A stretch of DNA of 64,000 nucleotides from Kitasatospora atroaurantiaca (GTDB lineage: Bacteria > Actinomycetota > Actinomycetes > Streptomycetales > Streptomycetaceae): positions 7,626,001 to 7,690,000 of the forward strand of contig NZ_VIVR01000001.1 of assembly GCF_007828955.1 (NCBI RefSeq). The letters are read 5' to 3'. The number at the start of each line of letters is the position of its first letter. Positions within the stretch are counted from its first letter, which is position 1. The position numbers and the translations under genes are program-made. Positions 28,395 to 36,924 of this stretch are shown piece by piece. The notes under the pieces were generated by a model that saw only the letters and a program-made list of their open reading frames with translations, had not been told where the DNA came from and made no database searches.

Positions 28395-28446
28395 ACTGAG
28401 CACGTTCACTCGTACGTGGCTGGGCACTTTCACCTGTACGCCGACA
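28395..28446 (-). repeat. Right terminal inverted repeat of the IS21 element
   Basis: Complement begins TGTCGGCGTACAGG and pairs with 16453-16504. Followed directly by the GTAGG target duplication (28447-28451) and then the IS630 N-terminal half. Confidence 0.88.
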
Positions 28447-28451
28447 GTAGG

Positions 28452-29085
28452 TCGCCGGCAGGCGGTCGGGCCGGGCCTGTTCGGCCCAGCAGTTGCCTGC
28501 GGTGGGGCGGATGCCGAGCGGGCCGAACTCGTCGAACGCGAAGGTCCGGTCGGGGAAGCGGTCCAGGACGTTCTCGATCCGGTCGATCTTGGCGTCGTAC
28601 TCGGGGTCGGTTGATTCCTTCCACGTCTTGGTGCGCTGGAAGGTGACGCCGCGTCGGGCGAGCAGGCAGCGCAGGGCCTCGCGGCCGATCCGGATCACCC
28701 GGCCGTGAACCTTGCGCAGGTAGGCGAGCAGTTTGCGGATCGACCAGCAGGTGAAAGGCTGCCCGAGCCTGGCCGGGCGGGTAGTGGCCGTCTGGACGAC
28801 GAAGTCCTCGTCGTCAGGACTGAGTTGGCGGGGACGGCCTCCCGCCCATCGAGGGTCCAGGCAGGCCAGGCCGATCTCGTTGAACCGGTGGATGACGTCG
28901 CGCACGGTGTCCTCGTCCGCCTGGACCAGCTGGGCGATCACCGGGACCCGGTTGCCGCCGGCCGAGGCCAGCAGCATCATCGCCCGCCGGTAGCGCACCG
29001 TGTTTGTACTGCCCCGACGAACGATCCGCTGTAACTGCTGACCCTCCTGGTCGGTCAATCGACGCACCTTGACCGGCTCTGCCAC
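28452..29085 (-). pseudogene. IS630 transposase, N-terminal half
   Basis: Likely GTG start at 29085 (MAEPVKVRRLTDQEGQQLQR). HTH region VIAQLVQADEDTVRDVIHRF, GLACLDPRWAGGRPRQLSPD, the second DNA-binding region FTCWSIRKLLAYLRKVHGRV, and the start of the catalytic core DRFPDRTFAFDEFGPLGIRP (first Asp). It breaks at LPATY, where the IS21 begins. A strong hairpin, GTTGGATGT-N5-ACATCCAAC, lies just upstream at 29099-29121. The C-terminal half is at 15968-16452. Confidence 0.92.
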
Positions 29086-29175
29086 CACGCCCCCAAACCG
29101 TTGGATGTCGCCTACATCCAACCGGTTCTGGCCCTACTATCGCCAACCCGGTGAACGTTCTCGGTCACGGCACTA

Positions 29176-30591
29176 GTGTGATGCGCCGTAAATCACGAGG
29201 GAAACTATTCCTGCGTTGATGGCCCAGGTGGGTTGATCTTGGCGAGGTAGTCAGCGAGGGATTTGAGGATCTCGTCGGCGGTCTTGGTCCAGGTGAACGG
29301 TCTCGGGTTCTGGTTCCAGGTGGCGATCCACGCCTTGATGTCGTCCTCGAGGGCTTTGACGGAGGTGTGGACGCCGCGGCGGATGAGTTTGTCGGTCAGC
29401 AGGCCGAACCAGCGCTCGACCTGGTTGATCCAGGACGAGCCGGTCGGGGTGAAGTGGACGTGGAAGCGCGGGTGCCGGCCGAGCCAGGTTCTGATCTCGG
29501 CGGTGTTGTGGGTGGCGTAGTTGTCGCACACCAGGTGCACGTCGAGCTCGGCGGGGACGGCCTTGTCTATCGTGACCAGGAATTTCTTGAACTCCAGGGC
29601 CCGGTGGCGGCGGTGGAGTTCTCCGATGACGGTTCCGTCGGCGATGTTGAAGGCTGCGAACAGGCTGGTGATGCCGTGGCGCAGGTAGTCGTGTGTGCGG
29701 CGTTCGGGCATGCCCGGCATCATCGGCAGGACCGGCTGGGACCGGTCCAGCGCCTGGATCTGGGACTTCTCGTCGACGCAGAGCACGACCGCCTTCTCGG
29801 GCGGGTTGTGGTAGAGCCCGACCACGTCCACCACCTTGTCCACGAACTGCGGGTCGGTGGAGAGCTTGAAGCTGTCCTGCTGGTGCGGCTTGAGGTCGAA
29901 CTTCTTCCAGATCCGCCCGATGGTCGACTTCGACAGCCCTGTGCGGGTGGCCATCGACGCCCGCGACCAGTGCGTGTCGTTGCCCGGTGTCGACTCCAGT
30001 GTCGCCACCAGCACGTCCTCGACCTGGTCGAGCAGGATCGAGGGCGGCCTGCCCGGACGCGGCTCGTCCTGCAGGCCGTCCAGCCGCTTGTCGATGAACC
30101 GGGCCCGCCAGCGCTCCACCGTCGACTCGTCAACGCCCAGGTCCATCGCGGCCTGCCGGTTCGTCCCGCCGTCCGCGCAGCGCAGCACGATCCTGGCCCG
30201 CAGCGCGAGGTACTGCGCGGTCTTCGCCCGCCTGGCCCAACGCGTCAACTGGTCCCGCTCGGCGTCGCTCAGGACCAGGTCGGCCTTCGGGCGACCGATG
30301 CGGCCCTCATCCTGCAGGCCGGCCAGTCGGTCAGCAGCGAACCTACGACGCCACTTGGACACTGTCTTCGCCTGGACGTCAACATGCCGCGCGGCAGCGG
30401 CATTCGACATGCCGTCAGCGCACGCCAGAATGATCCGGGCCCGCTCGGCGGCTCTCCGGTCCCACGACCCGGCTCGACGCACCAACTCGGCACGCTCGTC
30501 CTCGGACAGCGAGATCACCACAGCAGAAGGCCCAGGGTGCGACACCCGAAAAGGGTAGCAACTTTCCCTCGTGATTTACGGCGCATCACAC
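29176..30591 (-). mobile_element. IS630-family element, complete
   Basis: Inverted repeats of at least 29 bp begin GTGTGATGCGCCGTAAATC at 29176 and end in its complement at 30591. Both ends are flanked by TA (29174-29175 and 30592-30593), the usual IS630/Tc1 target. 1416 bp with one intact transposase. Confidence 0.95.
29205..30545 (-). CDS. IS630-family transposase with duplicated HTH, 446 aa
   Basis: GTG start at 30545. Two successive helix-turn-helix repeats lie at ~35-85 (ARIILACADGMSNAAAARHV … RLAGLQDEGRIGRPK) and ~115-165 (ARIVLRCADGGTNRQAAMDL … RLDGLQDEPRPGRPP). A DDE core follows: AVVLCVDEKSQIQALDRSQP (Asp), LDVHLVCDNYATHNTAEIRT (Asp), FTPTGSSWINQVERWFGLLT (Glu). All catalytic residues and both ends are intact, so this copy may be mobile. 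It is longer than usual for the family because of the duplicated N-terminus. Confidence 0.93.
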   Translation of the reverse strand: MSHPGPSAVVISLSEDERAELVRRAGSWDRRAAERARIILACADGMSNAAAARHVDVQAKTVSKWRRRFAADRLAGLQDEGRIGRPKADLVLSDAERDQLTRWARRAKTAQYLALRARIVLRCADGGTNRQAAMDLGVDESTVERWRARFIDKRLDGLQDEPRPGRPPSILLDQVEDVLVATLESTPGNDTHWSRASMATRTGLSKSTIGRIWKKFDLKPHQQDSFKLSTDPQFVDKVVDVVGLYHNPPEKAVVLCVDEKSQIQALDRSQPVLPMMPGMPERRTHDYLRHGITSLFAAFNIADGTVIGELHRRHRALEFKKFLVTIDKAVPAELDVHLVCDNYATHNTAEIRTWLGRHPRFHVHFTPTGSSWINQVERWFGLLTDKLIRRGVHTSVKALEDDIKAWIATWNQNPRPFTWTKTADEILKSLADYLAKINPPGPSTQE

Positions 30592-30715
30592 TAGCGGCGT
30601 TGGCCCGGCGGTAGAACGGTCGCGTAGCCGGGATGGCGCCCGACCAGGGCAAACGGCCTGAGGCCGGCGGGGGTGGTCTGGCCTGCGAAGGTTTCGTGCA
30701 GGGAAGGGATACAGC

Positions 30716-32158
30716 ATGGCTGCCCCACCCAGGACCACGGCCGGGGATCGCATCGATGAATCCCTCGTCCAGGACTTCGAAGCCGAGCTGAGGGGCGAGC
30801 TGAGCCGCCCGGGGGACCCCGGCTACGCCGGCGCTCGGCAGATATACAACGGGATGATCGACCGGAGGCCGGCACTGATCGCCCGTTGTACCGGGGCGGG
30901 TGACACCTTGGATGCTGTGCGGTTTGCCCGGGCGAACGAGCCACTCGTCGCTGCCCGTTGGCGGTGGCCACAATGTCGCGGGCAATGCGCTGTGCGACGA
31001 CGGGTCTCGTCATCGACCTCTCTCCGATGAAGGGCGTCCGAATCGACCCAATGGCACGGACGGTCCGTGCCGAGGCCGGTCTGACCTGGGGCGAAGTCAA
31101 CCACGATCTCCAGCACTTCGGCCTGGCGGCGACCGGGGGGTTCATCTCGACGACGGGCGTCGCCGGTCTGACCCTCGGCGGTGGACTGGGCTGGCTCGTA
31201 CGCAAGCACGGCTCGCCTGTGACAACCTTCTGTCGGTCGACATCGTCACGGCCGACGGCCGGCTCCTGACCGCCAACTCGACCGAGAACGAGGACCTCTT
31301 CTGGGCTATCCGCGGCGGCGGCGGAAACGTCGGCGTCGTCACCTCCTTCGAGTTCCGAACGCACCCGGTCGGCACCGCGCTGGCCGGTATGGTGGTTCAC
31401 CCCGTCCCCGCAGCGCGGGACGTCCTGCGCTTCTGGCGCGACTACGCCCCGGGCGCTCCCGAAGAACTGACCGACGGCGCCTTGCTGTTCACGGCACCCC
31501 CCGAGCCCTTCATCCCCGAGAGAGCGCACGGTGCCCCCGTCCTCGCTCTGTTCGGGGACTACGCAGGGGACCTGTCCGCTGGCGAGAGCGCCATCCGGCC
31601 GCTGCGCGACTTCGGCCCGCCGGTGGCCGACCTCATCCAGCCCATGCCCGACAGCGCGGCCCAGACCATGGCGGACTCGATCTGGCCTCATGGAGTCCAG
31701 AACTACTGGAAGTCCAACTTCCTGGCGGAGGTGAGCGACGAGGCCATCGACACGATCCTCGCCAAATTCGCCACTGTTCCTTCGCCCCTGACGACCGTAG
31801 TGATCGACCACAACGGTGACGGCGCTATGAACCGAGTGAGCCCGGACGCGACCGCGTTCGGCCAGCGAGACTGGTCCTACAACCTCCTCATCACCTCACT
31901 GTGGACGGACCCTGCGGACTCCGACGTGAACATCCGCTGGACGCGCGCGTTATGGGCGGCGATGGAGCCGTTCACGAGAGAGGGTGTCTACGTCAACTAT
32001 CTCGGCGCGGAGGGGCAGGACAGGGTGCGGTCGGCGTACGGCCCAACTACGACCGGCTGGTCAACGTCAAGAACACGTACGACCCGACCAATGTCTTCTG
32101 CCTCAACCAGAACATCGCACCGACCGGGGACGAGCGGACGCCTGAGGCCACAGCGTGA
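30716..32158 (+). pseudogene. FAD-binding oxidoreductase (PCMH/BBE type), multiply frameshifted
   Basis: ATG 30716 follows a good AGGGAAGGGA. The protein sequence of one gene is spread over all three frames: ARQIYNGMIDRRPALIARCT (frame A), VGGGHNVAGNALCDDG (frame B, ~30955), LVIDLSPMKGVRIDPMARTV through GLGWLVRKHG (frame C), LLSVDIVTADGRLLTANSTE through YVNYLGAEGQDRVRSAYG (frame B), then NYDRLVNVKNTYDPTNVFCL (C-terminal BBE motif, third frame). At least four frame changes are needed, so it is a pseudogene of a berberine-bridge-enzyme-like FAD oxidase. Confidence 0.88.
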
Positions 32159-32160
32159 CG

Positions 32161-32196
32161 AAGGCCCCTGGAAACCGCCACTGCGGTCGGGGCCTT
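32161..32196 (+). terminator. Hairpin terminator after the FAD oxidoreductase remnant
   Basis: Stem AAGGCCCC (32161-32168) pairs with GGGGCCTT (32189-32196); an inner stem ACCGC/GCGGT extends it. It lies directly after the stop at 32158 and is abutted by the IS5-family element at 32198. Confidence 0.7.
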
Positions 32197-32197
32197 A

Positions 32198-33093
32198 GAG
32201 CTCGTAACACGATCTCGTGGGTGTGGGCTGGTGGGCCGTGTCCGGTGTGACGATTCGTCCGTTGGTGGTGGCGTGAGTGCACCGTGGATGGTCGATGACG
32301 AGCTGTGGGCGCTGATCGAGCCGGTGTTGCCGCCGTGGCCGGAGCGGGCTCCGGGGCCTCGGCCGGTGGACGACCGGCTGTGCCTGCAGGGCGTGTTGTT
32401 CGTGCTGTTCACCGGGATCACCTGGCAACAGCTCCCGCCGGAGCTGGGCTTCGGCTCCGGGCAGACATGCTGGCGCCGGCTGTGCCGGTGGACGGAGGCC
32501 GGGGTCTTCGACCAGGTCCACCGGATACTGCTCGCGGAGCTGAACGCGGCCCGGCGGATCGACTGGACGCGCGCTTGTGTAGATGCCTCCCATGTGCGCG
32601 CGAAAAGGGGGGTGCCGGGGTTGGCCCGTCGCCGGTCGATCGCGGCAAGTCGGGCAGCAAGCACCATCTGATCTGCGACGGGAACGGAACCCCGCTGAAG
32701 GTCATCACGACCGGCGGCAACGTCCCCGACGTCACCCAGACTCTCGCGCTGGTCGACGCGGTCCCGCCCGTGGCCGGCCAACCGGGGCGCCCCCGCAAGC
32801 GGCCCAAGTCCCTGCTCGGCGACAAGGGCTACGACAGCAGGCACGTCAGGCGAGAGCTGATCAGACGCCGGATCCTGCCCGTCATCTCCCGCCGCGGAGA
32901 GCCCGACATCCGCGGCCTCGGCAAACTCCGCTACGTGGTGGAGCAGACCTTCGCCCTGCTCCACCAGTTCAAGCGCCTCGCCGTCCGCTGGGAACGCCGC
33001 CTCGACCTGCACGACTCGCTCATCTCGCTTGCATGTGCACTCATCTGCTGGAGAAGGATCAACAAGCCGACAGCGTGATCGTGTTACGAGCTC
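32198..33093 (+). mobile_element. IS5-family element, copy 1
   Basis: 896 bp, bounded by GAGCTCGTAACACGATC at 32198 and its complement ending at 33093. Copy 2 at 39140-40035 has the same length in inverted orientation and gives an identical transposase translation. No matching direct repeats flank this copy (CTTA on the left, CAAAGG on the right). It truncates the recombinase remnant on its right. Confidence 0.92.
32273..33078 (+). CDS. IS5-family transposase, frameshifted (copy 1)
   Basis: Frame 1 from about GTG 32273 (or ATG 32288, MVDDELWALIEPVLPPWPE) gives the N-terminal domain LCLQGVLFVLFTGITWQQLP and the first Asp (WTRACVDASHVRAKRG). The downstream frame to 33078 gives DRGKSGSKHHLICDGNGTPL, SLLGDKGYDSRHVRRELIRR (Asp) and GKLRYVVEQTFALLHQFKRL (Glu). 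The switch is at the CGCGAAAAGGGGGG run near 32600-32612, a plausible programmed shift site. Both copies carry the same arrangement, supporting programmed frameshifting rather than decay. Confidence 0.88.
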
Positions 33094-33095
33094 CA

Positions 33096-33990
33096 AAGGG
33101 CAGAGACGGGGAGGGACGCCGGAGGAGTGGGTCACCATCGAGGAGGCGTACCGCGCCGCCGGACTGGCGGCGGAGTTGCTGCACCCGGCCAAGTGCTCCC
33201 CGATGCTGTTCCCGAAGCTCCACTTCACTTCGGACTACCCGCTGTTCCGCTCCTGGGTGAACGGTCCGCAAGGGCAGCGTCTGGGCCTGTCCCCGATCCC
33301 CGAGGTGCTGGTGAACCTGCGGATGCTCAGGCGGACGCTCGCGGTGGAGATAGCCAATCGGCCCGGTGGACTGCTGGCCACGAAGATCGCTCTGAAGCAT
33401 GTCAGCGTGGCCACTACCGAGGGATACGCCAAGCGCGGCCCGGCGGTGCTCAGGCCTCCTTGCTGGCCGAGGTCGGCAAGTTGGAGGCCGAACGAAACAA
33501 GGATCTCACCTGGCAAGTCTGGCAGGACTACAAGAACGGCCGGATGCCCGCCGGCCCTGGCGCGAAAGGCCTCATGGACTTCTTCGCCTCGGTGGACGGC
33601 CAGGCGGGCCGCTCACCAGGGCAGGCCCCGAACGTGAAGCGGAGCGACCAGGAGGTGATGAACCTCCTCGCCAAGCGTGCGAGGACCCTCCACCTGGGTG
33701 TCGCGAGCTACTGCTGGTTCATCGATCCCTCGAAGGCTCTATGTCTGAAGCTGGCGGGGACTCCGGGGGCGACCGAGCCGCTGGTTGGCATGTGCGACGC
33801 AGCGCGCTGCCCGCAAGCGACCCACCATCCGTGCCATCGCCCGGTCTGGGCCGCAAGCGCGGAGAACAAGAAGGTCTTCATCGCCTCCATCGGCCGAGGC
33901 CAGAACGCGGAGAAGGTCCGCTTGCAGAGCGAGTTGGACCGCGACCTGCGGGTTCTGACCGAGCTCGACGCTGCCGCCGGAAGGAACTGA
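33096..33990 (+). pseudogene. Large tyrosine recombinase (TnpB-like), C-terminal remnant
   Basis: The 5' part is removed by the IS5 element. The frame first reads FPKLHFTSDYPLFRSWVNGP, LRMLRRTLAVEIANRPGGLL and ALKHVSVATTEGYAKRGPAV, the end of an integrase catalytic domain with RRT and the nucleophile-Tyr region. It then needs a frameshift near 33450 to continue LLAEVGKLEAERNKDLTWQV, GVASYCWFIDPSKALCLKLA and GMCDAARCPQATHHPCHRPV. This tail is characteristic of long actinobacterial recombinases. Non-functional. The following gene (33992) is its usual partner. Confidence 0.82.
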
Positions 33991-33991
33991 C

Positions 33992-34489
33992 ATGGGACGT
34001 ATCAGCGAAGAGACCCGCGCCAGCAACGAGGCGTCCATCCGGGCCGCGATGGACCGGCTGCTGCGGGGCGACTTGTCGCCCGGTGGCAAGTGCGACCTGA
34101 AGACGCTGGCCGCTGAGGCGGGTGTCACCCGCACCGCCTTCTACCCCAAGAAGGCCCGCGACGGCTCCGAGCGGTCCGGCCCCTACCAGCACCTGGCTGA
34201 GGAGTTCGAACGGCGCCTGAAGGCCCTTCAGGACGCTGGCGACATCCCCGACCCGCGGGCGGCCCAGATAGAACGGCTGAAGACAGCGAACGCCGAGCTG
34301 GAGAAGCGGGTCAAGGACCGCGACAGGGTGATCGCGGAGCTCACCGCGTTCAAGCAGCTCGCGCTGTCCCGGATCGCCGCCCAGCACCTGGAGATCGACC
34401 GCTTGCGAGGAGACCTGGCCAGGCGGCCCGAACTGGCCGGCCCGGTCGGCGTCGTCGCGTCACTGCTGACGCCGCGCGGTAAGACCTAA
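33992..34489 (+). CDS. Recombinase-associated coiled-coil DNA-binding protein (TnpC/DUF6262-like)
   Basis: 165 residues from ATG 33992, 1 bp after the recombinase remnant. An N-terminal helical region with an HTH-like segment (CDLKTLAAEAGVTRTAFYPK) is followed by a long coiled coil (QIERLKTANAELEKRVKDRD, RIAAQHLEIDRLRGDLARRP). Such small proteins follow the large recombinase in Tn554-like actinobacterial elements and are thought to assist or orient recombination. The gene is intact but orphaned. Confidence 0.75.
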   Translation: MGRISEETRASNEASIRAAMDRLLRGDLSPGGKCDLKTLAAEAGVTRTAFYPKKARDGSERSGPYQHLAEEFERRLKALQDAGDIPDPRAAQIERLKTANAELEKRVKDRDRVIAELTAFKQLALSRIAAQHLEIDRLRGDLARRPELAGPVGVVASLLTPRGKT

Positions 34490-34568
34490 CCCTAGTCACG
34501 CAGTTGACCGCGCCTCGCGCGCCCTGGCAGCGCACTCAGGCACGCGAGGCGCGAGCGGCCGCTCTTCC

Positions 34569-35207
34569 TCACGACCCGCCGACCGCCGCCGCCTCGCGCA
34601 CCGGGTACAGTGCGGACGACTGCAACACCGCGACCCCGAACTCCGCCGCTGCCTCGTCGCTCATCTCGTCCGGGATCGGAGAAGTCGCCCTGACATCGAG
34701 GATCTTGCCCGCGTCCTCGCCGCTGACCGGTGCGAACAGTGCGAAGTTCACCTTTGTCCCGGTCAGGTCCCGCAGAGAGTTCCAGCGCACCCCTTCCAGC
34801 CCCTGTTCGTGGGCCCGCTGTGCGAGCTCTCGGCTTCGTGGGTAGCCGATGTCCATCTCGTGCACAAGAGCTGCGTCGATACCCATGACCCCCAGGTTGG
34901 CGTTCACGTTCAGGTCTACAAGCCGCAGGTGGTGAGTAACCGACAGCCAGGCAAGGCACCGTTTCCTGACCTCGTCCGCAGGTACTCCCGGGCCGCTCAC
35001 ACGCAGGAACACCTCGATGAACGCGCCGAGAGGTGACGAGGCGACGTAACACGTGCCGGCCCCGCCGGACAGGTCGAACCGACAGGGCATCTCTCCGCCG
35101 CAGAACCAGACCGGACTGCCCGGCGTTCCATCCTTCAGCTTGCGCCGGTATATCCGGAACAAGTCGGCGTCCGGTTCCAGCAGGTAGAGCGCAAGCTCGC
35201 GGGTCAT
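34569..35207 (-). CDS. RES-domain toxin (NAD-degrading type)
   Basis: 212 residues from ATG 35207, which overlaps the upstream antitoxin stop in ATGA. RES features: LFRIYRRKLKDGTPGSPVWF near the N-terminus (Arg), CGGEMPCRFDLSGGAGTCYV (Arg, Tyr) and ASSPLGAFIEVFLRVSG (Ser, Glu). RES toxins of the Res-Xre (MbcT-like) type degrade NAD+ and arrest growth. In this order (antitoxin first, coupled) the pair fits a type II toxin-antitoxin module carried in the IS-bounded region. Confidence 0.85.
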   Translation of the reverse strand: MTRELALYLLEPDADLFRIYRRKLKDGTPGSPVWFCGGEMPCRFDLSGGAGTCYVASSPLGAFIEVFLRVSGPGVPADEVRKRCLAWLSVTHHLRLVDLNVNANLGVMGIDAALVHEMDIGYPRSRELAQRAHEQGLEGVRWNSLRDLTGTKVNFALFAPVSGEDAGKILDVRATSPIPDEMSDEAAAEFGVAVLQSSALYPVREAAAVGGS

Positions 35208-35731
35208 TGCGCCAGCCTCGCCACCGTCACTCGGGCAGACCACTCAAGCTCCTCGGGGGACACCTTCGACAGCACCTTCCGCGGCTCTTGGTCCTCCAGC
35301 TCGGGCTGCGGAGTGGCAGCCCACAAGACCACGGTGTCCGGGGAGAACAGATCGTCGAGGCCGGTCCGGAACACCTCCAGAATCCTCGCCACCGTCTCGG
35401 AGAGGCGGTTGCCCGGAGCGGGCTGGGCGAATTGCCACAGTGGCAGGAAGACCTCGTGCCGACCTACCAGACCGACCAGGTGCCCGCTCTCGACCTCGCC
35501 GACAATCTCCTCCGCAGCCCGGTGCCACTGGGCGGCCAATGACTGCGCGGTCACGCACTCCCCCAGCGCTAGGTGCCAGGACAGGTTGCTCACCGCAAGT
35601 CCCGCCGCGTCCTCGCCGATCGCTCTGAGGACCGCCTCGTCGAAGCCGTGAGTGCTCAGCTGGCGATGGCGTTTCCACTGTTCGTGGAGCACACGGGCGA
35701 ACGCCTCAGCCAGGACCGATTCCTCGTCCAT
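35204..35731 (-). CDS. Antitoxin partner of the RES toxin (ParS/MbcA-like C-terminus)
   Basis: 175 residues. I place the start at ATG 35731 (MDEESVLAEAFARVLHEQWK) rather than upstream in-frame codons, which would add Arg-rich non-conserved sequence. The C-terminal part, LEVFRTGLDDLFSPDTVVLW followed by PQPELEDQEPRKVLSKVSPE, has the layout of the toxin-binding ParS/MbcA domain of Res-Xre antitoxins (W…P…L…P…L). An N-terminal Cro-like HTH is not obvious. It should neutralise the RES protein and probably autoregulate the operon. Confidence 0.72.
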   Translation of the reverse strand: MDEESVLAEAFARVLHEQWKRHRQLSTHGFDEAVLRAIGEDAAGLAVSNLSWHLALGECVTAQSLAAQWHRAAEEIVGEVESGHLVGLVGRHEVFLPLWQFAQPAPGNRLSETVARILEVFRTGLDDLFSPDTVVLWAATPQPELEDQEPRKVLSKVSPEELEWSARVTVARLAQ

Positions 35732-35843
35732 GCGTCCACCGTACGGCCCGGCCCGTGCCATCGCCCGGCCAGTCCGCAAGCAGTCTCCTGGTGCTGGACG
35801 GCCAGGCCAAGGACGGAAACGGCCCTGGCCGCTGAGGCAGGTG

Positions 35844-36026
35844 TCACCCGCATCGGCCGCCGAGCGCCTTGGTCCCGAATCGTCCGTGAGCGTACTGCTC
35901 CTCGAGCAGGCCTTCCGCGACGAGCGCATCTTGGACGACTTTCACGCCTTCCGGATACACGCCCGGCTCATGCGGTCCAGCTGCGGGGTCCTGGTGGAGT
36001 GCGCGGGTCAGTAATGTCAGGTCCAC
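35844..36026 (-). pseudogene. Gene fragment, 60 aa, family not recognised
   Basis: From a GTG at 36026 the sequence reads VDLTLLTRALHQDPAAGPHE, then GVKVVQDALVAEGLLEEQYA and GRFGTKALGGRCG to a stop at 35844. It looks like the N-terminus of a longer protein cut short. Immediately to the left (35835-35858), GCCGCTGAGGCAGGTGTCAC resembles part of the TnpC-like gene at 34107-34126, hinting that a recombination fused the two. I see nothing else in 35732-36114. Confidence 0.35.
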
Positions 36027-36114
36027 GACCGGGGAGGCTGACTTGGAGGTCGTACGGACCTCGCCCACCGGCCGCGCGGGGTGTCGCTGCTGGGCGGCCC
36101 GGGTCTCGCTGGAC

Positions 36115-36924
36115 CTATGAAGTGCTGAAAAGTGCCGCGCGCTGGCGAGCAGCGGCGAGTTCGCTGCCGATGCGGGCCGGGCTGGCGTACTCCCGCCGAA
36201 GGTCTGCGACCGCGCGGTCCTGACTGCGTGCGGCGGACTCAATCTGCTGGTTCACTCGCTCGGCGAGGTCAAGCACTCGGTCCACCATCTGGTCGGGAGG
36301 AGGATCGGGAGCGTTGTGCAGCCGAGCGAGTTCCTCAGCCAAGTCAAACAACGAGTGTCCAATCGCGGCGAACTCTGGGTTGCGGCGGCGGCGGTCCTCG
36401 TCGTATCGGGGCTCGATGTCGTAGCCGACCTCGATCATGTCGAGCGTGGTCGAGCGACTGCATGATCCCGGGCTGCTGGTGGCGGCAGTCTCGGTTGCCG
36501 TCGCACTGATGTCGAGAGTGTATTTCCCGTGGTGAGCCGTGTTGCGAAGCAACAGCGTGCTCTTGTTCCACCCGTCGGTAATGCTGTAGGTAATAGTGGT
36601 GTTGCGGATGCCCAGATCGGTTGTGATGTCCGGTGGAATTTCTGCCGACATTGCCGCTTGAACGGCAACCTCATCCTGTCTGCCACGCGTGGGGAGCGGG
36701 GCGCCGTTTACTGACCACTCAATCCTCGCTGCTGCGAAGCCGTATCCGGTTGCGACGACGTCGTGCTCGAGGATGTCCGCGGTCGGCCAGTAGTGGTATT
36801 CGCGTTCCTCGCAGATGAATCCTGCGTTTGGCTCGAAAGGTCGAGGGCGCGTCGGGAGATACTCGGGGGCGACTGATCTGGGTCCAGGATTTCGACAGCC
36901 CGACGGAGCGATCGTTGCCGTCAC
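36115..36924 (-). pseudogene. Hypothetical protein, probable C-terminal part of the frameshifted gene upstream
   Basis: 269 codons open from a GTG at 36924. The convincing sequence starts near APEYLPTRPRPFEPNAGFIC and runs through GFAAARIEWSVNGAPLP, TTITYSITDGWNKSTLLLRN, an Ig-like beta region, and a helical end (LVDLAEELARLHN-like, VNQQIESAARSQDRAVADLR). The 205-bp overlap with the preceding gene is Arg-rich in that gene's frame, so the two probably formed one ~530-residue protein before a frameshift near 36860-36920. Function unknown. Base composition is lower in G+C than the surroundings. Confidence 0.55.

Larger units (their letters stand above)
16453..28446 (-). mobile_element. IS21-family element with passenger gene, itself interrupted
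   Basis: Terminal inverted repeats begin TGTCGGCGTAC at 16453 and end in its complement at 28446. The 5-bp target GTAGG is duplicated at 16448-16452 and 28447-28451. Each end carries two copies of a GTGCTCAG-type subrepeat, as expected for IS21 multiple transposase sites. The core holds istA and istB plus a passenger gene at 16642-17010; without the inner insertion (17196-26288) it is about 2.9 kb. It inserted into the IS630 transposase. Confidence 0.9.
15958..29147 (-). mobile_element. IS630-family element split by an 11,994-bp insertion (outer shell of nested elements)
   Basis: The C-terminal half of one IS630 transposase lies at 15968-16452 and the N-terminal half at 28452-29085, both on the reverse strand. 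Joined across the GTAGG duplication they give an uninterrupted transposase of ~370 residues (…LPATY + HRTHGVTYFHG…). Outer boundaries are approximate, because I could not align terminal repeats or the expected TA duplication with confidence. This is the oldest layer of the nest. Confidence 0.8.
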
